From positions 6,358,501 to 6,422,500 of the forward strand of contig CP126192.1 in NCBI GenBank assembly GCA_030272155.1: 64,000 nt of DNA, written 5' to 3'. The stretch comes from Tetradesmus obliquus. Taxonomy: Eukaryota; Chlorophyta; Chlorophyceae; Sphaeropleales; Scenedesmaceae. Within the stretch, counting starts at the first letter, position 1, and the number at the start of each line of letters is the position of its first letter. This document shows positions 38,450 through 49,890 of the stretch, one piece after another. The notes beneath the pieces are model-generated. The model was not told where the DNA came from and did not search any database. It saw only the letters and a list, made by a program, of their open reading frames with translations. The translations under genes and the position numbers were made by a program.

Positions 38450-40049
38450 TTGGTGTTGAGCAGTGCATTGGCCAGAAGTTCAGTTAGGAAGGACGCTGGA
38501 GGAACTTCTGAACTGGCCAAGGAGGTTCATGACGCTCAACTTCATGACGCTGTCGTCCCCGTATTCTTTGACATAGGAAGTTGGTGGACGCTGATGCAAC
38601 GAAACGCAACATACAACAACGTCACAACTGATTTATCAGAAGATGACCTCATGCACTGTGAACGCAGGTGCTGCTGTTTACTCAAAGTTCTCAGCACTTA
38701 CGCAGCCTGGCAGAATGTCGTTGCAGGATTTGGCTCAACGCATATCCAAAGCACGAGCCAGAACCTTGAAAAGGGCGGTGGTGCAGTCAGAGTTTTGTGA
38801 CACGCCCCAGCTGAAGGTATGCCGGGATTTCAGCTCATGCAAAGCTGCTGCAGACATTGGATTTACACATGACTGTCGCATGACTGGGGCCGCAGCACCT
38901 GCCAGACAACTCGACCTTGCCACTGCTGTGCATGCGTGCATGAGATGTTCTTGCTGACACTTGTCTTCTCAAGGCTGAAAGTCGAGGACAGCATTCATGT
39001 GATTGACGCTATTGCTGCTATCTCTATACACCTGCAGCTGTGGATCCTGATTGGGATGGCTGCGACGGCGCTTACCCATGGGAATACTTTGCATCAGCTA
39101 GCTGCATCGGCCAAGCCTGTACAAGCCACTGAAGCGTCATACCAATACGATGCAGTTGACACCCTTTCGTGCAATGGCAGCGACGAGCGCTCCGCAATGC
39201 AGCAGACCTTGAACCTGCACTGGGCGTATGTGCCTGCCGGCAGCAATGCTGATCTGATGCGTGCAGTCACACACGCACCCACACAAATTGGGGTCAGGGC
39301 GGATGGATGGGCCTGGCAGTACTACAAGGCAGGTGTTGTGCCATGCAACGCCGATGCCATATACCCATACACCACCCGTGAGTAATACATTTGCAGGGCC
39401 CATGCTACGCAAGTTGCAAGTTCTACAACAGCCCCGGCTTATTCTGGCATGCGGGGTTCAAGGAAGAGGGTTTGTGAGCCTTCTGCTACGCAAGGATGCA
39501 TGTGGTCCCAGGCTGGCCTGCTGGGTCAGTTCCAGAGCAATGCTGTGGTGCTGACTTCTGGCATGTGCTGCGCAGCACATTGAATGCGCTGCTGTAGTGC
39601 AGAGGTAGTTCAGTGATCCTGCAAACTTTTCTTGGTCGAACAGCGTTTGTGTGCGTGCATCCTGCAGATCATGTGGCTGTTGTCGGCTTTGGCTTCGACA
39701 AGCAGCTCCTCAAGCCCTTCTACACCATTAAAAACTCTTGGGGCTCAGGCTGGGGCGAGCAGGTGGGAGGTTTTGCATACACAATGCTCTTATTTTCATG
39801 CAGCGTGCTTCAGCACCTTCTTGCGCAGTATGAACAGGGAGCTGTTAAGCACGGTAAATGCAGCACATGTGCTGCTTCTGTACAGAAGCCGCTGATTGCA
39901 GCACTGCTGCTGGTGCCACGCTGCATGACACAGCTGCACGTTTCAAACATCCTGTTTGCACCTGCTGCTGTGCGCAGGGGTTCATCCGCGTGCAGCGCAA
40001 CTGCACAAAGTCCAGCAAGGCGCCATACGGCCCGTTTGTCATGTTGTGA
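38450..40049 (+). pseudogene. Decayed papain-family (C1A) cysteine peptidase, 5'-truncated
   Basis: Pieces: about 38450-38657 (start not defined), 39038-39377, 39668-39762, 39978-40049. Recognisable C1A blocks in order: the active-site region reads GSWWTLM where the family has GSCW; then LSEDDLMH, DPDWDGCDGAYPWEYF, ATEASYQYDAV, HVAVVGFGF with the catalytic His, IKNSWGSGWGEQ with the catalytic Asn, and GFIRVQRN near the stop. The nucleophilic Cys position is Trp and the segment is about two residues short. Between the YPWEYF and TEASY blocks the frame changes by one base, the first frame ending in TGA at 39130-39132. No propeptide or signal peptide was found. These defects suggest a pseudogene; a sequencing error could explain the frameshift but not all three. 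Confidence 0.6.
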
Positions 40050-41197
40050 GAGAAGCCCATCATGCCAGTGCTGACTGAGTGAAGATTGGCCTTGGATGCA
40101 TCAACGATGGTGCATCAAGCAGGATTGTGTGAAAGAGCTCAGCCAGATATGGGCCATGCACAACACGCTCTGGTGCATGTCACGTGGCCATGAGTGATTT
40201 GAACATGAGACTGCCATTTGCGCGCTGCTGAAACCGGTGGCAACGTTTGCCAGCTGGGCTCTGCCGTTAGCAGCACTCACGTGCGGTGTACTGTGCGCTG
40301 TGAGGCTCTTGGGCGTGATTACTATGCTCTGTCGTTGCATCACTGTGATCCACATCCAAGCCACAGCCCACTTCGGTCGGACGCTTCCATGTGCTTTACA
40401 TGCTGAGAACTTTGCAAACTTTCTGTGACAGCAACGAAGCCATCTGGTTAACCAGACGTTGTATACACGTAGCATCAGCTAGCTGGGCTACTAGTAGTAG
40501 TACAGCCCTCAGCGCACGGGGCCGATGGCGTTGATGCTATGGCTTGATGGGTAACATGATGATGATGATGAGCCCTCAGCGCACCAGGCCAACCTGCCTG
40601 CTGGCACTGACCACATGCATCTTGGGGCAGGCGCCACTGCAAGCCTTGTATGCACTTTGGTACGATTCACATGCATGCTGCTTGCCCGAGCAGGCCTAGC
40701 CATCTGGACGCGACATCGTTGCTGCAGCCAACACATGCAGCCCAGTGACAATCAGCGCAGCTGCCACTCCAGCAGCTACACCTCCACATCGAACAGCACA
40801 CCCCGAGAAAGAAGCTGCGGCGTTTCATGCATCAAAGACTTGCAACAGGCTGCGGCTCTTCACACACGGCTGTGCCAGCGGGATTCAGCATGCCTTTCAG
40901 CCACACCCCTGAGCCTGCCAGCTGCTTGCCAGCAAGCTAGGCTGCTTCTCAAAACAAACCTCAGTTCAAATAATGTGCTGTGCTGCGTGCATCTGCAGCA
41001 CGGGAGCAACTTGCCACTGCTGAGACAGCTGTTCATAACTCTGCAGGATGCTGGTTGGGCCGCAGCACACATGCAACTGTGTATCAGTTGGCACGCCTTC
41101 TTGTTTCAAATTGCTTCCAGACATCCCACAAACCTGCATCGATGTGATGCTGTTCTGCAAAGTGCATGCCACCAAGCCATGCAGCTCTCCGCAATGG
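40050..41197. other. Convergent 3' regions, no gene supported
   Basis: Lies between the peptidase remnant (+) and the cytochrome c6A gene (-). An ATG repeat run is at about 40557-40570. A TTACA at 40396-40400 could be a minus-strand poly(A) signal but is about 800 bp from the stop. No supported exon. Confidence 0.45.
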
Positions 41198-42145
41198 CTA
41201 CTGCTGCACCTGCCAGTTGTTCGCTGCCTGCTGCAGCACGTAGTCTGTCATCTGCTGCACCTCCTCATCAGTCAGCCGTTTGCCAAAGGTGCACTTGCCC
41301 TGCAGCAGCAAGCCAAAGCACAAGAGCGTCAGTGACACTGCATCACGCAAAGGCGTAGAGTTTGACTAGGAGCAGCTACAGAACTTGATCTTGGGCTGCG
41401 CTCCCAGTGTTGCAGTGCCGCAGTTGGTGCTAGCTGAAACATGTAGTGCGCCTTGACAGAGCTGCATGTCAGCGTCCCTACTGCTGCTGCTGCTGCTGAT
41501 GATGATGATGATGAAATGGCTATGCTGTAGCCTGGCCGCACCTTGGGTGCGCAGTCCTGCCCGAAGCCCGGCATGCGGCCCTTGCCTGCGTAGATGAGCT
41601 GGTAGAGGCTGGCGCTGTCGGCCACAGCATTCTTCTCTAGGTCTGCCTGGAACAGCGTGGCACCCGCCTGCACGATGTTGCCGCCGCCCACATGGCATCC
41701 TGCAAGGTGCACAAGTTGGCAGGTTAAGGAGCAGGATTCAGCTTGATGATGATACGCACCTGCAGGCGTGTGTTGCTGAGTGTGAGATGCATGCGAAGCA
41801 CCTCACCTGCACAGCTTACGGCGAAGGTGTCAGCTGGTGCAGCAGTTGCTGAGCTGCAGAGCATCAAGGATGCTACCACGCCAGCAATGTGTATGGCTGG
41901 GTGTCTGAGCTGCTGCAGCTGCTGATCTTGTTGCTGTTGTAGCTGCTGCTGCTGAACTGGTGATCTCTGTTGTGGGCGCCATGCTGTCTGCTGTGCTTGC
42001 ACCTTGTGAGGCCTTGATTGACAGACCTGGCACGAGGTGAAAGCAACGTAGATTAATGAGCCACTCTTGCACAAACAACGCCACTGTGCTATCTACTGGG
42101 GGCTAATCGCACCGATGCCTGCGTGTGTGCCGCTGCCACTCTCAT
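41198..42145 (-). CDS. Cytochrome c6A (thylakoid-lumen c-type cytochrome), 170 aa
   Basis: A low-potential relative of cytochrome c6, found in plants and green algae and located in the thylakoid lumen. Exons, 5' to 3': 42145-42113, 42026-41807, 41699-41542, 41299-41198; phases agree. Heme attachment motif CAGCH at residues 83-87, axial Met127 in GKGRMPGFG. The c6A-specific loop insertion with two cysteines is present (QDCAPKGKCTFGKRL, Cys134 and Cys140), which separates it from ordinary c6. Further family matches: GGNIVQAGATLF, LTDEEVQQMTDYV. The N terminus is Gln-rich and basic, followed by a lumen-targeting hydrophobic segment (HIAGVVASLML) and an ATAA cleavage-like site near residue 74. 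The heme motif straddles the exon 2/3 junction. The first exon is short and less certain than the rest. Confidence 0.9.
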
Positions 42146-42422
42146 GGTTGTAGTGCTTCTGCGGCACAGTCAGGTAGAGCAGCAGATCGGTTACTGGCGC
42201 AAATATACATACACCCTTTGTTTTCTGCGGTATTAAGGCATTGCTTCACGAGCTCCAGTAACAGCATGAGGTAGGTCTTGACCCCACTGAGACACATTCG
42301 GAGCAAGGGCCATCAGCACGCCAGCTCCGCCAGTCTCGGCTTGCCACACAACCGCGTAGCTTGGTGTTGTGTGCAGCGTAGACACGTTCTTGTTGCACCC
42401 AATCGGGACCTTTCGACACACG
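42146..42422. promoter_or_regulatory. 277-bp divergent upstream region of cytochrome c6A and the 254-aa gene
   Basis: The two start codons are 277 bp apart on opposite strands with no supported exon between, so a shared or overlapping promoter is likely. No individual element is claimed. Confidence 0.45.
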
Positions 42423-43552
42423 ATGGCGCTGCAAAGAAGCCTATTCCAAAGCACTTCTGTGCGTGGCACGACCTTTGTAGGCAACTACTACAAGTGCACA
42501 AAGCGAAGCACGGCACTTGCTCGGTTCTCTGCAGACGATGAACGTAGTAGTCGGGCCAGCATCAACCTCAACAGCGCCACCTCTCTGCTTCTAGCCTCCG
42601 TATGTGCAAGCTTAGGTGCCACTTCTGGAGCTCTGGGCATGGAGCTGGCCGGTAAGCTGCTGCAGGGCTGCATGCTGCAGGGGCAGAACAGCAGTACACC
42701 ATGTCCTGCAGCTGGTTTGCTGATAACCTCCATGCCCTGTTCTGTGCGCAGGCTTCCAGCAGCAGATGCAGCAGCAACCCATAGAGGTTGTACAAGAAAC
42801 CCTGCAGGTACAGTGGCTGCCACAAGTATGGTGCTGTATTCCTGCTTGTACTTGTGCATGTCCTGCCGCAGGACTGGCAGTCACATGCGGTCAACAACAG
42901 CAACACCCGACAGCATGCTGGACAGCAAGAGGATGGCCGCCCTTTTTCTGTGCACACAGCATCACTAATACTGACAAGTAACGTTTGCAGTGATCATTGC
43001 GAGTGAAAAACCACAGTGACAGGCATGCTCAAGCTACTTCTGTGTGCACCATGTTCCGCCGCTATGCTGCAGTTTGTGGACGAACAAGACGACAGCAGCA
43101 GCAGGCGCTGGTCACGCACAGCAAGGCCGTTTGATGCAGCTCTGACAACCGTCATCAACCTAGCAGATACGCTCAGCCTTGCAACAAGGGACCTCACAGC
43201 AGCTGCAGCTGCAGCAGAGCTTGACGGCGACGAACCCACCAGCTTGCAGGAAATGGGCACGCTTGCTGCCACAGCATCGGCTGCAGATGCTGCATTTGGT
43301 GCAGCGGGATCCATTGAGCAGGCGTACCTCGGTGCAGCATCACGCATGTCACAGCAGGCTATGCAGGTGGCAGCAGAAGCGCTGCGGCTAGCAACGCTGC
43401 TGGAAACCCAGCAAGAACACGACGTTGACCCTACGTACAGCATGCTGCTGCAGCAAATTGCGGAGGCTGCTCGTGCAGTGTCAGCTGCTGCTGACATTGC
43501 CGCAGAGCCAGGGCAGTGGGTAGAAGAGGTAGTCGACGAGGCTGCTTTGTAA
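42423..43552 (+). CDS. Unknown 254-aa protein, possibly plastid-targeted
   Basis: Not recognised. Exons 42423-42651, 42752-42807, 43073-43552; phases agree. The N terminus (MALQRSLFQSTSVRGTTF) is rich in Ser/Thr/Arg and poor in acidic residues, as in plastid or mitochondrial transit peptides, followed by a hydrophobic stretch (SATSLLLASVCASLGATSG). The remainder is Ala-rich, acidic and strongly helical (for example DAALTTVINLADTLSLATRD and AMQVAAEALRLATLLETQQE). There are no Cys or metal-binding motifs in the mature part and no clear membrane helix apart from the N-terminal stretch. Its divergent start next to cytochrome c6A suggests common expression, which is inference only. Confidence 0.6.
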
Positions 43553-46500
43553 GCAGCCAGCAGCAGCAACGGATGCAGTTGTGGCGGCAGCAGCAGCAAC
43601 GAATGCAGCGGCGGCAGCAGCAGCACATTCTGCTGCCTGCGGTTGACGCCTAACCGCTGCAGCATCCGCGTGTATTGTTTTGCGGCGCAGCTGCAGTAGC
43701 CACCACATGTACTTTCGGACTGTGTGTTTTCGGCAGCTGCTGCCTGTTGTCCGCCTGTACTGGACAATGCAACAGGTGTGTGCCATATTACAGCGTGATT
43801 GGCTGCAGCTGTCAAAGTTATTGCCGTGTGGTTACTGTGTTGTATACTAGCAGTGTGGTATGCTGGTGCAGTTATTCTTCTGGTGTTGCAGCTTGTTGCT
43901 GCGCAATGCGAAGGTGGGATGTCTGCTTCATCAGTACTGTTCAGTATGTCAAAAGTCCAGCTGTCATTGTTGTGGCTGGGAAGCAATGTGTTGCTGCGGC
44001 AACACATTTACATCATGCAGCATTCAACACACTGCATAAGTATGTCACTGTGCCGTAGCAATAAACGACTGGACTGCAACAAAGTTGCCCTGGGTGCGGT
44101 TCTGCCTTGTGCACGCTCATGTTGATTCTTTTTGTGGCTGCGCTGCTGCAAACAAGGAGGGGTGATGGTGGCAACGCACTCTACAGTTCAAGGCTGGTAT
44201 GTGCAACTGCAACAGCTGTTCAAGTAGACTTGTGCTTAGTCGCCTGTGCCAGTGCTGTTGCCTTGTCTTACCCTGGTATGCTGACATTGAAGAAGAAGTA
44301 TTGGAAGCAGGGCGTACTGCATCGCTTCTGCCTGGCGCAGAGATGGCAGTTATGCTGCTTCCTGTGTTGTTTCTACACCCTGACCCGATGTATGCTGTCA
44401 AGACCTCTACAACACAGAGCAACCAAGTTACTCTCACCAGGCAAAAGGCAGCCAAGCATGCAGCATATATTCAGATGAAGCAGTGGCGTGTAGGGGGCAT
44501 TTGAAGCCCTACACAGGTCTGCAGTTGGCAGGCTTTGGCGGTGTCATGTGGCCGTCACTGGCGGGTACATTCTGCTACAGTATGGCTGTTGCCCACGTGC
44601 TGTGTTTGCTGGTGTCCTGATGTTATGCTGCCTGAATGCCGCTGAGCTGGGCTGGTGCTGTGTGGTGCCTGTGGTGACGCTGCATGCATCTGCTGCCACG
44701 CTGCATGACAAGCAGCTGCTGCGCAAGCACAGCTGCAACACGCTGTGAGCCGCATGCCGGGAATAGAATATGACGATCGGCGGCCAGGGAAACCAAACAG
44801 CTGTGTGGGTGTGTATTTGTACAAGTCTGTGTGTACTGTGTTCCTCAGTGGTTGCCGGGCAGCGTGTGGCTGTGCTGGGAGTGAGGGTGGGCAGCTAGTG
44901 AGCTTTCTTCAGCGCCAGAACAAGCTTTTTTCAGCGTCAGCACAGCCGGTACCCCGCATGGTGCGTTTGCACATATGCAGCCCAGTGTGCACTTACATGA
45001 TGTGCATTGCAGTTGTTTCCCGCCACCTGCAGCTGCTGGACTGCAGGTGTGAAGTTGCACAACTATGCATGCATGCCAGCAAGATCTGCGCATGCCTGCT
45101 GCAGCAAGGACTTGATGCAGCTTGATGTGGGCAGTGTGCACCATACAGAGCAGCTGCGGTGTGGTCACGGTTTTTGTGCACCTGTCAGCAGCTGGCAAAG
45201 TGCAGCAGTGGGGCAGCATGCAAGGCTGGGGCCAGCAGCCTGCTGGATGCACAGGCGCGGTGCTTGATGCCTTCAAACCCACTGGAAATGTTTACAATGC
45301 ACAAGGCTGCTGGACACATCAAGCTGCATGCACGTGCTCTTCTCTTTGCAAGTTTTGTGCTTTGCGCACGCTTAGCTAAAACGGTGCGTTGTTTTCCGCC
45401 GGCTGGGAGCCCACTGATGTGGTGGTTGGATGTAACAGTGTGGACGCCTGGCAGCTGCACTGCACCAAGTGCAAGGGCCTGCACAGTACATGCTTACGGG
45501 GCAATAGTCCACCGCTTCTTTGCAGACGCCTGTGTAGTTACTGCTTGCTGGATGCTTCCTGTGCGTATGCCGCCCGCAGTGTCTTTTCTGCAGGGGCTGC
45601 TGCACTGCAATTGCAGCTATGTACTCAGTAACTTTGAGGAGTCACTCACCCAGGGCCTGGCGCCGGCATGAGCTGCATCAGGTTGCCACGCAGCAGGCGT
45701 GCTTTGGAGAACAAATCTAGCCGTCCCTGATTCCATGGCACACAGCCATGAAAGCCACAACAAGCGCGTTGATAGGTGTGTTACCATACCACCGTTGCTG
45801 TCACAGCCACACCCACACACTCTTTTTATCACAACAAGCTGTCCTAACAGCCCTTGCTGAACACGAACACATGCTGCACATGCTCGCAAACGCCGATGGC
45901 CAGCAAGACGATGGATCCCACCATGTGGCCACAGATGGACACCTAGCCACCACCCCAGTTGTCCACAGCTAAGCAGCTACTAGCTGCTGGCACAGTATGC
46001 CAACCATGCTGACACATGTCCAGCCAGCGGGGTCATGCAGAAAAAGTGCCAGATCAGTATGCCAACCCAACACCAAGGCACAGGTGCTCGCAGCCGCAGC
46101 CATAGCCTTTGCTACAGCCACAGGTCAGGTGCGCAGCGCCTGTACTCCAGCGTGGCTGCTGCGCAGGTTGCTGCTGCTGTTACTGGCAGTGTGGACAGTT
46201 GCCTGGCTCCAGCGCAGCTACTGAGTAGCCTCGTCCGGCAGCGGCTAGCCTGACCTCCAGCTGCCGGCCCAGGGCCCTGCCTCGCTGCTGCTGCAGTGGC
46301 GCTTGCATCTTCGGGGCTCTTCAAGGCTGCTGCTTGGGGCTGCTGCGAGCCATTACGCTCCTGGTGGGCTGTGCTCACTTTTGGCCCTTGGTGGGCAGGC
46401 ACGCGTCGTCGCGATGCGCAGGTGGGGTTGGCCTGCTGGCACTGGCGCCAGCCCCAGCAGCACTGCTGCTTGCACGAGGTCAGGTAAAGCGCTGCCACAA

Positions 46501-47696
46501 GGCAGCCAGGACGCCAACTGCTGACACAGCAGCAGGTGGCGTCCCTTCTGCCAAATGCAGCACACGCAATACGATGAACACTGCCCAGACCCGTGCTTGC
46601 AGTTACAACCGCCATTGCTATGGTTTGGTTGGTGACAAGGTGTTGACGAGCCCCAGGCACAGCAGCAGAGTCAATGAAGCGCATGTTACACGCTCCTTAC
46701 TCAATATCAATCGCTGACTGCGCTGCAACTGCTGAACAGCAAGGGCCTACACAAAAGACACAAGCGGTTGACGCACCTGCAGGGCTAGGCACCTACCTGA
46801 CCCCATTAGAAAACTGCGTTATACAGCATGGATACGGCTGCCTTGCTGCTGCGCATATCGTCTTAGCATGCACTTGCAGCATACTTATGCTTATATAAGA
46901 ATAGCTCATTGCTTGCAAACTGCGTTACAGCACCTACGCCCTCACTAAACACAGCACAGCGGACCTTCGCAACTACCACACACACACAGCTGCTGGGCAC
47001 CTGAAGCAGCAGGTGCAGGACCTGCAAGCAGGGAACAAACGCAACAGAGGCTGTCAGCAGCAGAGGTTGGCAGCAGAGCCGCATGTTACCTGGTAGCGGG
47101 GAAGGGCCCACAAGGCCCTGCTGCCGCTTTGGTATTGAGCATGGTTGCAGCAGCCAACATGGTTGGTGGTCGACCTCAGCTTTGCTGCGCAACTTGACCA
47201 ATGGAAGGCCCGGGTAGTACTGCTTGGCATCACACTGTCTAATCAGCAGTGGCGTGCTGCTGCAGTGCTCTGGCTTGCTGCTGGCGCGTTTGACAACTTG
47301 CAAGGCCTTCGCGCGCGTGCAGTGATTCCTGACTGCAGCTCACTTACCTGCAGCAGCACAGCAGAAACAGGGAGGCAGGCAATACCGCAGAGACAGCAGC
47401 AGCAGGGAGGCAGCAGCACAGCAGCGGCAGGTGCAGAAGCCCGCGGAGCGGGCACGCGTGTCAAGGAGCAGCATGCAGACAGCATGCCGGCACAGCAGCC
47501 ATGCACATCTTGCGAAGTGTAGGGCAACTCAACAATGCAGCGCAAAATCAGCACATGCCAAGAACTTCAGCTGCAACTCAGACCTGCACCCACAACCCAT
47601 CAGCAGCCCAAGCACATGAGCTGTCACAGACGCCACACAGTACTAGACCTTAGGCTGACTGCTAAGCAGCTGGTGCGCCTTCCTCCCAAGCTATAG
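43553..47696. other. 4.1-kb region without a supported gene
   Basis: Lies between the 254-aa gene and the 3' end of the ZFC3H1-like gene. Two minus-strand stretches have exon-like borders: 45733-45658 (LFSKARLLRGNLMQLM, then GTGAGTG donor) and 46547-46379 (GRHLLLCQQLASWLP, then GTGAGC donor). They could not be joined in phase into a chain and match no family known to me. A small, fast-evolving or decayed minus-strand gene is possible. Confidence 0.35.
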
Positions 47697-49855
47697 CTAC
47701 TGCGCTGCCCTCAGCACCAGGCCATGCCGCGCTGCCAGCCGCAGCACTTCCTCCTTGCGCCCAGCAGCTGCAGCGCAACAGATACATAACAGGCCAGCGC
47801 ACAGCACAGCACAGCCAGCGCAGTGGTGCGCAGTGCAGTGCAGCACAGCAGTGGCAGAGTTTGCAGAGCGAAGGTGGTGCAGCACAGCCAAGTGGTCAGT
47901 TGGCTGGACAGCCAACTCACCACCCTGGCCTGCCACAGACAGCAAGCTCGTTTAAGCAAGGGTCAGGTCAAACACACAGTGATGTAATGCACTGCACATC
48001 TGCAGGCACATATGCAGTACAGAACACACGCTATAACACAGCTCAATGACAACCCTGTACTAATAGCTGTATAATGCAGCAAGGCATACTCTACACTTTT
48101 GCCAGCAGTCCCGCGCACCTGATGTGTCATAGTGCAGCTGCCACAGCTGCAAGCCCCAGGGGTGGTGCTGCAGCGCCCGCCGAGCCAACTCAGCCGCAGC
48201 AGATTCTGACACTGACGCAGCCAGCTCAATCACAGCAGCCCACATCGCCACTGGAGCAGGCGGCTCACAGCAGCAGCAGGTGCGGATGGCCAATGGTGCT
48301 AGCCACGCTTTGAACGCTGCGACGCAGCAGCTGTGGCTGCTGGCTTGTAGCAGCAGCTGCAGCAGGCTGGGGCTGGCAGGGCAGCTGCTGACCAGCTGCT
48401 CCAGCAGCAGCACCACCTGCAGCAGCAGCAGCAGGAACAGCAGCCGCAGCACGATCGAGGGTGTCCGCGTGAGCAGAACAGCGCCTGCTTCGTCATGTGA
48501 TCTTCATCAGACCCAGCACTATGGCCATTGCATGAACAACAACCCCCCAGCAACATACCCTTGATTGCAACCACCATTCTTGAATGGCACTGCTGTAGGA
48601 CCTGTGGCCGCGCAGCACAGCCCAAAAACGCTCAGCCCAGCGCCCCCTCTCCACCACTACCAATAGCAGTAAACCCCAAGCCACCCTAGCCCACCTACTT
48701 GCACCCAAAACCAGCCAACACCACCCCAAGCCCTGCAAGACCTGAGCCTTGCAGCGCTGGCCCCACTCAGCAGTTCTACAGCCGACCCCTCCCTGCCACT
48801 AACAACAGCAGCACCCAGCCCCAGGCCACCCCAGCCCACCTGCTTGCGCCCTAGCCCAGCGACCACCACGCCAAGCCCTGCATCCAGCAAGCCCCACTCA
48901 CAGCACGTTCCACAGCCGGCCCCTCCCTGCTATTAACCAAAGCATTGGCAAGCCACAAGCAACCCCAGCCCATCTGCTTGCGCTCTAACCCAGCCACCAC
49001 CACCCCAAGCCCCGCGAGGCCTGAGCCTTGCAGCGCAGGCCCCGCTCAGCACGTTCCACAGCGCCCCCCCCCCCCCTCCCTGCAACTAACAACAGCGGCA
49101 GCCAGCCCCAAGTACCTGCAGCCCACCTGCTTGCGCCCTAGCCCAGCCACCACCACGCCAAGCCCTGCATCCAGCAGAGCACTGTGCAGCGGCAATGCTG
49201 CCGGCTGCAGCCGCAGTGTCAGCTGCTCGCTGCTGAACTGCAGCTGCGGGTACTGCAGCGCGGGTAGGGACCTGCTGCAGCTGCTGCTGACTGTACTGCT
49301 GTCGACTGCTGAGCCCCAATCGACGCTGAGCTGCGGCTGCTGCTGTTGCTGCTGGTGAGGGCTGAGGGCTGCACGCAGGACCTTCAGCAGAGATATGAAA
49401 GCAGCTCTGCCAGTTGGCAGCCGAGCAGCTGCGCCGCTGCCTGCGTCAGTATCAGCAGCAACAGCAGCAGCAGCAGCACTGTCATCTGCTGCATCACCCA
49501 TCACCACTTCACCATCCTCGAGCTCTGAAGCAGGCTGCTGCTGCTGCTGCTCTTGCCCTGCAACCACATCCTGCTGCTGCTGCTGTGCATGAGCAGCTTT
49601 CACCGCAGCAGCTGCAGCAGCAGCTTCTGCCTTTGCCATTGCCGCAAGCAGCGACAGCGCCTGCCGCTGCAGCAGCGTAACTAGCTGCGGCTGCTGCCAG
49701 TGCACTGCCTCTTTCACAGCAGCCACTAGGCACTGCCCTGCCCTGCCCCACTGCCCTACGCAAACTTCATAGCTGCACCAGTTGATGAAAGCGAAGCAGC
49801 GCTGCAGCAGCAGCACTGGCGCTGGCAGCTGGCCCTGCGGCAGCAGCAGTGGTGA

Positions 49856-49890
<35 letters not shown>

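Noticed and set aside
42788..43006. Additional exon of the 254-aa gene (DWQSHAVNNS...)
   Set aside because: Including it breaks the reading phase into the last exon, whereas direct joining of 42807 to 43073 is in phase.
47145..47522. Plus-strand frame with VVDLSFAAQL, QWKAR and LAAGAFD, faintly like ornithine decarboxylase
   Set aside because: The expected YAVKCN lysine motif is missing, the match is short and no neighbouring exons support it.
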